A program made the position numbers and the translations under genes. Positions 18,623-25,716 of a DNA stretch of 64,000 bases are shown piece after piece (the first letter of the stretch is position 1; each line of letters opens with the position of its first letter). Below the pieces are notes generated by a model that had not been told where the DNA came from, ran no database searches, and saw nothing but the letters and a program-made list of their open reading frames with translations. Source of the DNA: Sideroxydans lithotrophicus ES-1 (GTDB lineage: Bacteria > Pseudomonadota > Gammaproteobacteria > Burkholderiales > Gallionellaceae); NCBI RefSeq assembly GCF_000025705.1, contig NC_013959.1, positions 2,674,001 to 2,738,000 on the forward strand. Reading direction: 5' to 3'.

Positions 18623-19579
18623 TTACTTAAGACTCAACATGAAGTCGATCAGGCTGCGGATATCGGAATCGCTCGCATAGCTAGGAACCTCCGGCGGATT
18701 CACACTCTTGCCTTCACGGTAATCGTTGTAATCAGCACGCCATTTGTCATAGTCGATCTTCTTGCCCGAAGCATCCTTCTCGCCCCACAGGTAGTCAAAA
18801 CGCGGCATGATGGAATGCGGCTGAACCAGGCGCGGATTGAAGAAGTGCATCATCATCCACTCTTTGGAAGAGTTGCGCGATCCTACATGCAGCAAGTCCG
18901 GAGCCTTGCGGTCAGAACCGAATGCAGTTGGCGATTCACCGTTGAAGTCACCCAGCATCGGTGGTGCGCCAAAGACTTGCCAGTCCTGCGTTTCTTCTGG
19001 AAGCAGTGTATGACACCACCAGCAGCCTTCACGCACGAACATCGTCTTGCCCTTACCAGCCTCAGAGATGTCTTCATCCTTGGATACACGCATCACATCA
19101 GCAGGAGTCCAGCCCTTGGTTGTAGTCAGGTCTTCAATGTAATCCAGTTCCTTCCCATTGAAAGATCCCTTGTTCAAGGCAAAGACCGCGCCCTGATCCT
19201 TCTTGGCATCTGTGATATGCCCCTGCTCGACGCTCAACTCCTGTACGCCTTCACCCAGAATGCGAGGATGCAGGATACCCGCCGGGAACGGCGTTCCCGG
19301 TTGGTACACGTACACAGACATTGCTGCCGGCAAAGGCTTGCCCGATTTCGGATCGACTCTCAGAGTGATCTCATCCGGCTTGTTTTTCCCCTGCAGAAAC
19401 GGGTCGTCCAGGTTGAAGCCGGTCTCATGTCCAACGGACAATTGCTTGGCAAGTGCGATTTGCGTCGATGCCACGCTGGCGATATTGATACTTGGCCACA
19501 ACAATGTAATACACATCGAGCCGGCCAGCGCACCAGCGAATAGCCTCGATCCGATCTTATACTCCCTAAATCCAGCCAT
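18623..19579 (-). CDS. CcoO-like mono-heme cytochrome c subunit with large insertion
   Basis: Protein of 318 residues against about 200 for typical CcoO. One N-terminal helix (about 12-35) precedes the heme domain with CWWCH (Cys186-His190), KAPDLLHVGSR, FNPRLVQPHSIMPRFDYLW with probable axial Met258, and a C-terminal DIRSLIDFMLSL helix. These blocks follow CcoO order closely (VREGCxxCH, GPDLxRVGGR, NPRxVxPxSxMP). The stretch of about 120 residues between helix and heme (40-170) is extra and has no recognised motif. Lies directly after the CcoN-like gene. Confidence 0.85.
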   Translation of the reverse strand: MAGFREYKIGSRLFAGALAGSMCITLLWPSINIASVASTQIALAKQLSVGHETGFNLDDPFLQGKNKPDEITLRVDPKSGKPLPAAMSVYVYQPGTPFPAGILHPRILGEGVQELSVEQGHITDAKKDQGAVFALNKGSFNGKELDYIEDLTTTKGWTPADVMRVSKDEDISEAGKGKTMFVREGCWWCHTLLPEETQDWQVFGAPPMLGDFNGESPTAFGSDRKAPDLLHVGSRNSSKEWMMMHFFNPRLVQPHSIMPRFDYLWGEKDASGKKIDYDKWRADYNDYREGKSVNPPEVPSYASDSDIRSLIDFMLSLK

Positions 19580-19612
19580 GCTTAATCTCCCTAAATTTTA
19601 CACAGGCTAATA

Positions 19613-21019
19613 TTAGCGCTCGTATCCCAGTTCATGAGGCATACGACCCTCAGGAACAACGGTTCCTTTACGCGCTGTCATCCACATGTTGTACAGCCAC
19701 AGTATGTTGCCCACGAACACCAAGGTACCGCCGATCCAGCGGGCGATCATGTATGGGTGCTCAGCAATTACCACGTCGATGTACGGAACTTCGTAGATCT
19801 TGCCTGCGCCTTGAATCAGGCCGGCAATGGTCATGGAAACCCAGTAGATGGTGAAGCCGATCAACAGCAGCCAGAAATGCATATTGGCCAGTGTCAGGGA
19901 GTAAAGTTTGCGCTTCATGATGGTCTGCAGACCCAGATAAACCGCAGCAGACTCCAGGAATGTCGAGAAACCAAGCAATGCGAGGTGCGCGTGAGCCACG
20001 ATCCAGCCCGTACCATGGATATACCAGTTAATCGCACGGGTTTGCTGGAAGCCGCCTTGCATGTTCAATGGAATAGCCATCAAGCAGCCCGTAATGGTGA
20101 AGCGAACTTCGATGTTCTCGACGAACATGTACCATTTACCCTTCATCGTCAGCATGATGTTCGAAACGAATGCGATGGCAGGCACCAGAATCAGCACACC
20201 TTCAACCGAGGCAAACGATTTCAACCACTCAGGCAGCGGAGCGGACATCAGATGGTGAGCAGCAGGTGTCGAATAGAACACAACCACGGACCAGAAGTGC
20301 AAGTGGCCGATACGGTGTGAGTACAGCGGATTGCCGGTAACTTTCGGAATGGTGTAGTAAGCGATCGCAGCAGCCACCGGAGTGATCCAGAGACCCAGAA
20401 CGTTGTGCGCGAACCACCAAGTCAGATATGCCTCGGTCAGACCAGTCAAGTGGAAGAACTCGGGAGAGTTACCCACCAGGAACACGATGATCACCATGAA
20501 AACCGCTGCCGCAAAGAACCAGTTGGTTGTGTAGATACCCTGCGTGCGGCGATTCAGGATCGTCATCCAGACGTTGGTTGCAAGAGGAATAAACACAAAG
20601 AAGGCCAGATACAAGTCAACCGGCCACGGGAAGTCAGAGTATTCGCGACCGGATGTGATCCCCGCCCACAAAACCGTCAGACCAAGCGTCAGCCCCAGGT
20701 TCCAGAACAGGCAATTCCACAAACCGAGCTTCTCAGACCACAGCTTGGTATTTCCGAGCGCTGGCGTGATGTACATCATGGCCATCGCGAACGCCATTGA
20801 GATCCAACCGAAAATAACGGCCATCACGTGCACCTGACGCATATGACCGAAGGCGAAATAGATATTTCCAGTCACAAAGTCCGGGAACGCAAGCTTGGCA
20901 GCATTGAACGAACCCAGTCCGGTACCGATGACGAACCAGATAATTGAAGAAAATCCGAAGAACACCGCCGCCGAACCGGCCGGTATGTCTTCGTTCTTGG
21001 CAAACAGATATTTCAACAT
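19613..21019 (-). CDS. ccoN: cbb3-type heme-copper oxidase catalytic subunit (CcoN-like)
   Basis: Protein of 468 residues from ATG 21019 (ribosome site GGGGGAGAAGC), about 12 helices. His64 (RQVHVMAVIF) and His345 fit the low-spin heme b ligands, His343 (AHAH) heme b3, and His205 (AHNV), His255 and His256 (AAHHL) CuB. Tyr249 (FYSTPAAHH) fits the cross-linked active-site tyrosine. These sit two residues from the Pseudomonas stutzeri CcoN numbers (60, 207, 251, 257, 258, 345, 347), so the core is complete. The tyrosine argues for oxygen reduction rather than NO reduction. Sequence elsewhere is clearly divergent from classical CcoN. It would act in the inner membrane as terminal oxidase. Confidence 0.88.
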   Translation of the reverse strand: MLKYLFAKNEDIPAGSAAVFFGFSSIIWFVIGTGLGSFNAAKLAFPDFVTGNIYFAFGHMRQVHVMAVIFGWISMAFAMAMMYITPALGNTKLWSEKLGLWNCLFWNLGLTLGLTVLWAGITSGREYSDFPWPVDLYLAFFVFIPLATNVWMTILNRRTQGIYTTNWFFAAAVFMVIIVFLVGNSPEFFHLTGLTEAYLTWWFAHNVLGLWITPVAAAIAYYTIPKVTGNPLYSHRIGHLHFWSVVVFYSTPAAHHLMSAPLPEWLKSFASVEGVLILVPAIAFVSNIMLTMKGKWYMFVENIEVRFTITGCLMAIPLNMQGGFQQTRAINWYIHGTGWIVAHAHLALLGFSTFLESAAVYLGLQTIMKRKLYSLTLANMHFWLLLIGFTIYWVSMTIAGLIQGAGKIYEVPYIDVVIAEHPYMIARWIGGTLVFVGNILWLYNMWMTARKGTVVPEGRMPHELGYER

Positions 21020-21053
21020 GCTTCTCCCCCTCAACTCAAATGAACACTATAAA

Positions 21054-21164
21054 TTAGTGACGATCACCACCATCGCTGTCTTCATGTGGGACAAGTATGT
21101 ACCACGATAGCAACATGCTCGAAAACGCCAACAGCACCCCCAGTGATCCCGCAATCAAAGCCAT
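21054..21164 (-). CDS. 36-residue single-helix membrane peptide
   Basis: ATG at 21164 with a G-rich ribosome site, stop at 21054. One hydrophobic helix (MALIAGSLGVLLAFSSMLLS, then WYI) is followed by a polar tail rich in Asp and His (HEDSDGGDRH). It lies immediately upstream of the CcoN-like gene in the same operon, where a small subunit would be expected. Too short for most gene callers. Confidence 0.6.
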   Translation of the reverse strand: MALIAGSLGVLLAFSSMLLSWYILVPHEDSDGGDRH

Positions 21165-21224
21165 AGCCAACCCCCTATTAATTAATGTCTATACCGAAAG
21201 TATCTTGACGGACCGCGCTTCAGC

Positions 21225-21506
21225 TCAGGCAGCGCCAGTCTCAAGCTTGTAATGACGATTCAAGCCTACGTAGAGAATTCCACAGAAAGCAATTCCGAAT
21301 ACGATCATCGCCCAATCAATAAACCCGGTAAAAGTCGACGGATCATAAGCAGTCCAAGCCGCACCGCCCCAGTTTGCAAAACCCCCACGCCCCATCAGAC
21401 ACATCAAAGCCGCACCAAACACGCTGCCATTCCCCATTCCCGTCAACATCCCGCTTACGAGAATTAGCCAGATGGATAGAGATTTCGTCTCGTTCTTTGT
21501 ACTCAT
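21225..21506 (-). CDS. Small membrane protein heading the oxidase core operon
   Basis: Protein of 93 residues from ATG 21506 (G-run ribosome site); a start at 21536 would add an unlikely hydrophobic leader. Two helices (about 10-38 with Gly-rich GSVFGAALMCLMGRGG, and 62-80) are separated by an aromatic loop FANWGGAAWTAYDPSTF. First gene of the minus-strand operon that continues with the 36-residue peptide, CcoN, CcoO and CcoP-like genes. No family recognised. Confidence 0.6.
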   Translation of the reverse strand: MSTKNETKSLSIWLILVSGMLTGMGNGSVFGAALMCLMGRGGFANWGGAAWTAYDPSTFTGFIDWAMIVFGIAFCGILYVGLNRHYKLETGAA

Positions 21507-21918
21507 GACCCCCCCTAAGTTTATGAAAAACAACACTTCGATTCACAAAACAAATTCAATACTTCTTTCGCAACACAATTTGGACGCCATCACCTAGCGC
21601 CCTTAACAATTCACAAGCAAACTAATCTATAAAAACAATGGCTTAGTTTAAATCGGCCAGCAACGGTTCTTACATGCATAGTTACTTTTGCCGGATGTTA
21701 AATAGCATTCCCTCTACTTGTCAAGGGAATTGTAGCCACACCAAGCCTTTTAGTGAGATTTACTCGAAATTGACGATAATTTAACGTAAATTTAACGTAA
21801 ATTAGGACTAATAACACTATTGCCTCAGGGATTTCTTGGTGCTACTATCGCGCCGTCCTGAAAGGTTGTTTTTGCAGACGGATTGGATCTATAACCATAA
21901 TTGACCAAGGAGAAACAA
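21507..21918. other. Divergent regulatory region of the oxidase island
   Basis: This AT-rich stretch of 412 bp separates the leftward oxidase core operon from the rightward cytochrome operon, so it should hold both promoters. The only clear structure is a set of 11-bp tandem repeats at 21767-21810. No coding frame is supported. Confidence 0.7.
21767..21810 (+). promoter_or_regulatory. Four 11-bp tandem direct repeats (candidate response-regulator site B)
   Basis: AAATTGACGAT, AATTTAACGTA, AATTTAACGTA and AATTAGGACTA abut exactly, two of them identical. Such head-to-tail 11-bp repeats fit a PhoB/OmpR-family regulator. The site lies about 110-150 bp upstream of the peptide gene at 21919 and matches the repeats at 8451-8472, which also precede a small peptide gene. 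Confidence 0.6.
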
Positions 21919-22023
21919 ATGCTTGAACCAGATACAACAACTGCCGAAGTTATTTATATGTACGTTGGCATATTCGTGTTTTTATTCGGCTTGGCTTTTA
22001 TCGTTTTGAAAAAACATTCCTGA
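21919..22023 (+). CDS. 34-residue single-helix membrane peptide
   Basis: ATG at 21919 behind AAGGAGAAACAA, a strong ribosome site; stop at 22021-22023. The peptide starts MLEPDTTTAEVIYMYVGIFV, has one helix and ends in VLKKHS. It is the first gene of the rightward cytochrome operon and mirrors the 36-residue peptide at 8602 in size, topology and upstream repeats. Confidence 0.65.
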   Translation: MLEPDTTTAEVIYMYVGIFVFLFGLAFIVLKKHS

Positions 22024-22105
22024 AATGTAACTTGCGGTACAGGGGATGAATTGGTTTTGGCCTGCAGCAAGTGTGGGTATTTAATAATCTAGGGGGGAGG
22101 AGCAC

Positions 22106-22885
22106 ATGCGTATGTTATCGAAATTGGCAATGGCGTGCTGGGGTGCGGTCGCCATGCTGGCTTTTTCAGGAGCGAGTTTTGCTGAAGCTGGTGGAGTCAC
22201 CGTTAATGTAACAAATGGTAAGAACATTTACGAAAATGGCAAACCAGGTGTCAATGGCCAGCCGGACGTTCCTGCATGTGCCGTATGTCATGGCGACAAG
22301 GCAATGGGCAATGACGGGATGGGCGCCCCAAGATTGGCCAATATCGGATACGTATATATCGTCAAGCAGCTGACGAACTTCGCTGAAGACAAGCGCATGG
22401 ACGTAACAATGATGCAGATGAACGGCATCGCAAAATCATTGACCGAACAGGATCGTCGCGACCTGGCTGCATATGAGAACAGCTTCCCGCATCAAACCGA
22501 ACTTTCCGACCTCAAACAACTTAAGGCCGATGGCACAAAAGTTGGTGAGATATACAAGGGCGAGAAGCTGGTTCAATATGGCGAAGAAGGCAGAATTTCC
22601 GCATGCGTAACCTGCCATGGTTATAATGGTCGTGGTGCCGATCCCGTTTATCCCAAGATCGGTGAGCAGAAATATGTATACTTGGTCAATCAGCTGACGC
22701 ACTGGCGCGATGCTTCCAGAACAAATGATCCAATGGGTCAAATGCGCGCAATTGCAAAGAACCTGACTGACGACGACATACAAAACGTTGCAGCCTACTT
22801 GTCGCAAGCACCCGACAGCTCTGCAGGGGACGGCATGCAAATTGGCAACCAGACAGTTTTGAAAAATATTAAAGTCGTAAAGTAA
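22106..22885 (+). CDS. Periplasmic diheme cytochrome c, c4 type
   Basis: Protein of 259 residues with a signal peptide (cleavage near SFAEA) and two cytochrome c domains carrying CAVCH (about 57-61) and CVTCH (about 171-175). Each domain ends in an AxNLTxxDxxxxAAYL-type helix and has a probable Met ligand (MQMNGIAK, MGQMRAIAK). Cytochrome c4 is a known electron donor to cbb3 oxidases, which fits the neighbouring oxidase with no heme-bearing CcoP. Ribosome site GGGGGAGGAGC precedes ATG 22106. A terminator follows. Confidence 0.88.
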   Translation: MRMLSKLAMACWGAVAMLAFSGASFAEAGGVTVNVTNGKNIYENGKPGVNGQPDVPACAVCHGDKAMGNDGMGAPRLANIGYVYIVKQLTNFAEDKRMDVTMMQMNGIAKSLTEQDRRDLAAYENSFPHQTELSDLKQLKADGTKVGEIYKGEKLVQYGEEGRISACVTCHGYNGRGADPVYPKIGEQKYVYLVNQLTHWRDASRTNDPMGQMRAIAKNLTDDDIQNVAAYLSQAPDSSAGDGMQIGNQTVLKNIKVVK

Positions 22886-22945
22886 GCATTCTGTTGTAAT
22901 TTGATTCTTTCAGCGTCAGAAATCCTGGCGCTGAAAACCAAAGGG

Positions 22946-22978
22946 GTACTGATCGTCATTGATCAGTACTTTTTATTT
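22946..22978 (+). terminator. Rho-independent terminator after cytochrome c4
   Basis: GTACTGATC and GATCAGTAC flank the loop GTCATT and are followed by TTTTTATTTT. A weaker stem TTTCAGCG/CGCTGAAA lies just before it. Expression of the genes from 23040 on must come from read-through or a local promoter. Confidence 0.85.
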
Positions 22979-23039
22979 TGAATTTTCGTAAAGCATTGCG
23001 TCGCATATTCATTTCATACAGCGGTAGGATTGGAGATAA

Positions 23040-23627
23040 ATGAAAAATGGCATGAAAAAAGGAGAAAAGATCCTTTTTGGCTTCATTGGATTTCTTGTGG
23101 TCGTTACCGTCATCAACTTTACCGTGCTCGAGTCGATCAGGCGGCATTCTGCCAGACCGATGTTTCCAATCCTGACGCATTTCGAATTCACCCAGGAAGG
23201 CAAACAGGGTTACGAGATATATCAGCACAGTGAATGCTACACCTGTCACCGGGCCGTCGGCAGCGGTACCAGCATGGGCGTGAGCCTGGACGGGCTTGGC
23301 TCCAAGCATGATGTCAATTACTTTTACAATTTCCTGAAAACGCCGGAAGCGGTGTATGGCGCCAAAACCATGGATCACGGCGCTCCACCCAAGGATGCCG
23401 CATATGTATCTGCTCTTCCGGATTCGGACTTGCGTGCGATGGCAGTATTCTTGTCTGAGCTGAAGGCTGATCAAGGATCGTCTTCGTCTTTCGAGCCGCC
23501 CCAGGGTGATTCGAGTTTTATTGATTCTATGGTTGATATGTGGACGCCAGACGGCTGGAGGACACAGTTCAAGGATATTCGCGATTGGATGAAATCAAAA
23601 GAGGAGCAACATGAAGGAAAGCATTGA
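23040..23627 (+). CDS. Membrane-anchored mono-heme cytochrome c (paralog of the 16504 gene)
   Basis: Protein of 195 residues: one N-terminal helix (ILFGFIGFLVVVTVINF), a class I heme c domain with CYTCH (about 66-70), DGLG and SALPDSDLRAMAVFLSEL, then a C-terminal extension of about 55 residues rich in Ser, Asp and Trp. Domain order and N-terminal GEK motif match the 160-residue cytochrome at 16504. It overlaps the following four-helix gene by 17 bp, so the two proteins are probably made together as a cytochrome b/c pair. Confidence 0.85.
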   Translation: MKNGMKKGEKILFGFIGFLVVVTVINFTVLESIRRHSARPMFPILTHFEFTQEGKQGYEIYQHSECYTCHRAVGSGTSMGVSLDGLGSKHDVNYFYNFLKTPEAVYGAKTMDHGAPPKDAAYVSALPDSDLRAMAVFLSELKADQGSSSSFEPPQGDSSFIDSMVDMWTPDGWRTQFKDIRDWMKSKEEQHEGKH

Positions 23628-24129
23628 ACACAGCGCAGCTGAGCGCGAAGATTTTACCCGCTACGTTTTATGGTTCGTCTATGCCTGCATCATATACAGC
23701 ATCATCGGCTTTTCCTGGGGCGCGATCATGGGTGGGGTTCCGGCTTTCCGGTATTTTGTGGATTACAGCGCGCACGGTCGTTTGATCACTCTGGCACATG
23801 GACACATCAACCTGCTGGGATGGGTCGAGATGGCGATCTTCGCCGCTTTGTACTACGTCGTGCCAACGGTTTCCCGCCGTCAGATATACAGCCTGCGCCT
23901 GGTGAAGATCCATTTCTGGATGCATAACTTCGGCCTGATCGGCATGGTAGTCTTTTTCCTTGCAGCCGGTCTGATCGGCGGCCTCAGCACAGGCGACAAT
24001 ACGGAAAGCGTAGTCAAGCATTTGATGGCCTTCGTCGGCATATTCGGGATGCTGGTGCTCACGGCCAATATCATCTGGGGCTACAACCTCTACAAGACGA
24101 CCAAGGCCGGGTGGCAAAAGAAGGCATGA
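23611..24129 (+). CDS. Stand-alone four-helix heme-copper-oxidase-like membrane protein (HxH motif)
   Basis: Protein of 172 residues with about four helices. LAHGHINLLGWVEMAIFAALYYVVP, split here as the HxH helix and its continuation, then RRQIYSLRLVKIHFWMHNFG closely follow the end of CcoN (HxHAGALGW, YxxP, YSxxLVxIHFWLH). Only this C-terminal third is present, so the CuB site is missing. A paralog lies at 8864. Located between a membrane cytochrome c and a thioredoxin-like lipoprotein with overlapping ends. It could carry one or two b hemes and pass electrons from the adjacent cytochrome c. Confidence 0.72.
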   Translation: MKESIEHSAAEREDFTRYVLWFVYACIIYSIIGFSWGAIMGGVPAFRYFVDYSAHGRLITLAHGHINLLGWVEMAIFAALYYVVPTVSRRQIYSLRLVKIHFWMHNFGLIGMVVFFLAAGLIGGLSTGDNTESVVKHLMAFVGIFGMLVLTANIIWGYNLYKTTKAGWQKKA

Positions 24130-24614
24130 AGATGCGGAAGTTCCTGTCGATATGCTTCGGGATAGCGCTGTTAAGCGGTTGCGAACAGCATCTGTCAGCC
24201 GGCTTTGAAGTTGGCATGAAGGCACCGAGTCTGCCTACCAAAACCTTGGCCGACGGAGATGGGAACTTCAGCAAAGTCACAACATACCGCCAGCCCGATT
24301 CCCGCATGTACCAATATTCCGTTGACAAGGCACTGTTGATGGGAAAACCGATCGTGCTGGAGTTCGCCACGCCCGGTCATTGCACCAATTGCGACCAGCA
24401 GCTGCAAATGCTGAAAGGTGTCATGGATGAATATCAGGACCGGATGATATTCATCCACATTGACCAATATGCCAATCCCCAGGCATATAAAGCCTACAGG
24501 GTCATGGGTGACCCGTGGACCTTCATCATCGACAAACACGGTGTCGTTCAATTCGAACAGGCCGGAAGGATGTTGCTTGGCGAGATGAACAGTGCGATAC
24601 AGCATGTCTTGTAG
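24126..24614 (+). CDS. Thioredoxin-fold lipoprotein (ResA/SCO-like)
   Basis: Protein of 162 residues from the ATG at 24126, which overlaps the previous stop as ATGA. A lipobox LLSGC gives a lipidated Cys; the mature domain has the redox motif CTNC in PGHCTNCDQQL (about 90) and the cis-Pro region GDPWTFIIDKHG. The CxxC is of thioredoxin type rather than the SCO CxxxC copper motif. A role in reducing heme-c or copper-site cysteines during assembly of the adjacent complex is inferred from context. Confidence 0.75.
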   Translation: MKMRKFLSICFGIALLSGCEQHLSAGFEVGMKAPSLPTKTLADGDGNFSKVTTYRQPDSRMYQYSVDKALLMGKPIVLEFATPGHCTNCDQQLQMLKGVMDEYQDRMIFIHIDQYANPQAYKAYRVMGDPWTFIIDKHGVVQFEQAGRMLLGEMNSAIQHVL

Positions 24615-24652
24615 GGCGGGCAGCAAATCGACAAGAATATGGCAGGAAAGTT

Positions 24653-25114
24653 ATGACAGATAAGATGCAATTCGATCTGGTACAGGATCGTAAAGGGATG
24701 TTGTGGGATCTGATGCTTTATGTTCCAACGGTGGTTGCGCTTGCATCGATAGCAGCAAGTTTCTGGTATGGCGATGACCACAATATGGGTTATTTGTTTT
24801 TCTTCCTGACCTGCTTCTTCTTTATCGCCGGATTCAATCGGATATTCAAGACCAGATTGATGCTTTTGCCTTCCGCACCGGTAACTCTCAAGATAGGCGA
24901 CCAAACTCTCGGTTTGATCCAGAAGAACGGGGAGCAAGTGAATCTGGTAAAGGAGCTGCGCTACTACGCCGATTACTCGGGGAAATCCTTTGGTATTACC
25001 GGCCTGGATGGCGGCGGCAAACGTTTGCAGTTCGTATTCCACAAAGGGCAGTTTCCGACAGCCGAAAAATTCGACTCCGTGCAAAAGATATTCAAGACCC
25101 AGCTCGGCAATTAA
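24653..25114 (+). CDS. Two-helix membrane protein, unknown
   Basis: Protein of 153 residues from ATG 24653 (ribosome site AGGAAAG). Two adjacent helices (about 15-35 and 42-60) and a soluble beta-rich C-terminal half (VTLKIGDQTLGLIQKNGEQ..., KRLQFVFHKGQFP), resembling a PH-like domain. Last gene of the rightward cytochrome operon. No family recognised with confidence. Confidence 0.6.
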   Translation: MTDKMQFDLVQDRKGMLWDLMLYVPTVVALASIAASFWYGDDHNMGYLFFFLTCFFFIAGFNRIFKTRLMLLPSAPVTLKIGDQTLGLIQKNGEQVNLVKELRYYADYSGKSFGITGLDGGGKRLQFVFHKGQFPTAEKFDSVQKIFKTQLGN

Positions 25115-25173
25115 GCACCGCTGTCGGCTTTCTCAACGACAGCAAGGGCTGTCGACCCACTCTCTACCTGCTG

Positions 25174-25716
25174 TTATTTCCGGCTTTTTGCGTGCGCCGG
25201 ACGGAATGCCTTGCACTGTTCCGGATCGGATTCCAGATATGCACCTTCGATCAGGTCGATGCAATAGGGAATGGCCGGAAACACCGCATTCAGGCAATCG
25301 TCGATGGCGGACGGCTTGCCGGGCAGATTCACGATCAGGCTTTTGCCGCGTATGCCTGCGGTCTGCCGCGACAGGATCGCGGTGGGCACGAACTTCAGCG
25401 AAGCGGTCCGCATCAGCTCGCCGAATCCCGGCATCATCTTCTCGCACACTGCCTCGGTCGCTTCCGGCGTGACGTCGCGCAATGCCGGACCGGTGCCGCC
25501 GGTGGTGACGATGAGGCTGCAGCCTTCCTCGTCGCTTAACCGACATAACGCCGCTTCGATTTCTGCCTGTTCGTCAGGGATCACCAACGGCACCGCCTCC
25601 CACGGACTGCTCAGCACGCGCGTGAACCATGCCTGGATCGCCGGGCCGCCCTTGTCTTCGTATTCCCCGCGACTGGCGCGGTCGGAAACCGTCACGATAC
25701 CGATGCGTGCTTTCAT
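25174..25716 (-). CDS. mog: Molybdopterin adenylyltransferase
   Basis: Protein of 180 residues that adenylates molybdopterin before metal insertion. MogA/MoaB fold: IGIVTVSDRASRG, TTGGTGPALRDVTPEAT, MPGFGELMR and LPGKPSAI. I chose ATG 25716, which overlaps the moeA stop as TGATG and is about 7 bases from GGAG; ATG 25722 is too close to that site. Last gene of the molybdenum cofactor operon. Confidence 0.92.
   Translation of the reverse strand: MKARIGIVTVSDRASRGEYEDKGGPAIQAWFTRVLSSPWEAVPLVIPDEQAEIEAALCRLSDEEGCSLIVTTGGTGPALRDVTPEATEAVCEKMMPGFGELMRTASLKFVPTAILSRQTAGIRGKSLIVNLPGKPSAIDDCLNAVFPAIPYCIDLIEGAYLESDPEQCKAFRPAHAKSRK

Noticed and set aside
18602-19543. Long plus-strand frame opposite the CcoO-like gene
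   Set aside because: The minus strand has the heme motif and the CcoO blocks; the antisense frame has no recognisable domain.
19613-21019. NO reductase (NorB) identity for the oxidase subunit
   Set aside because: Tyr249 and the His pattern fit cbb3 oxidases; the acidic residues typical of the NorB iron site are not evident. Phylogeny would settle it.
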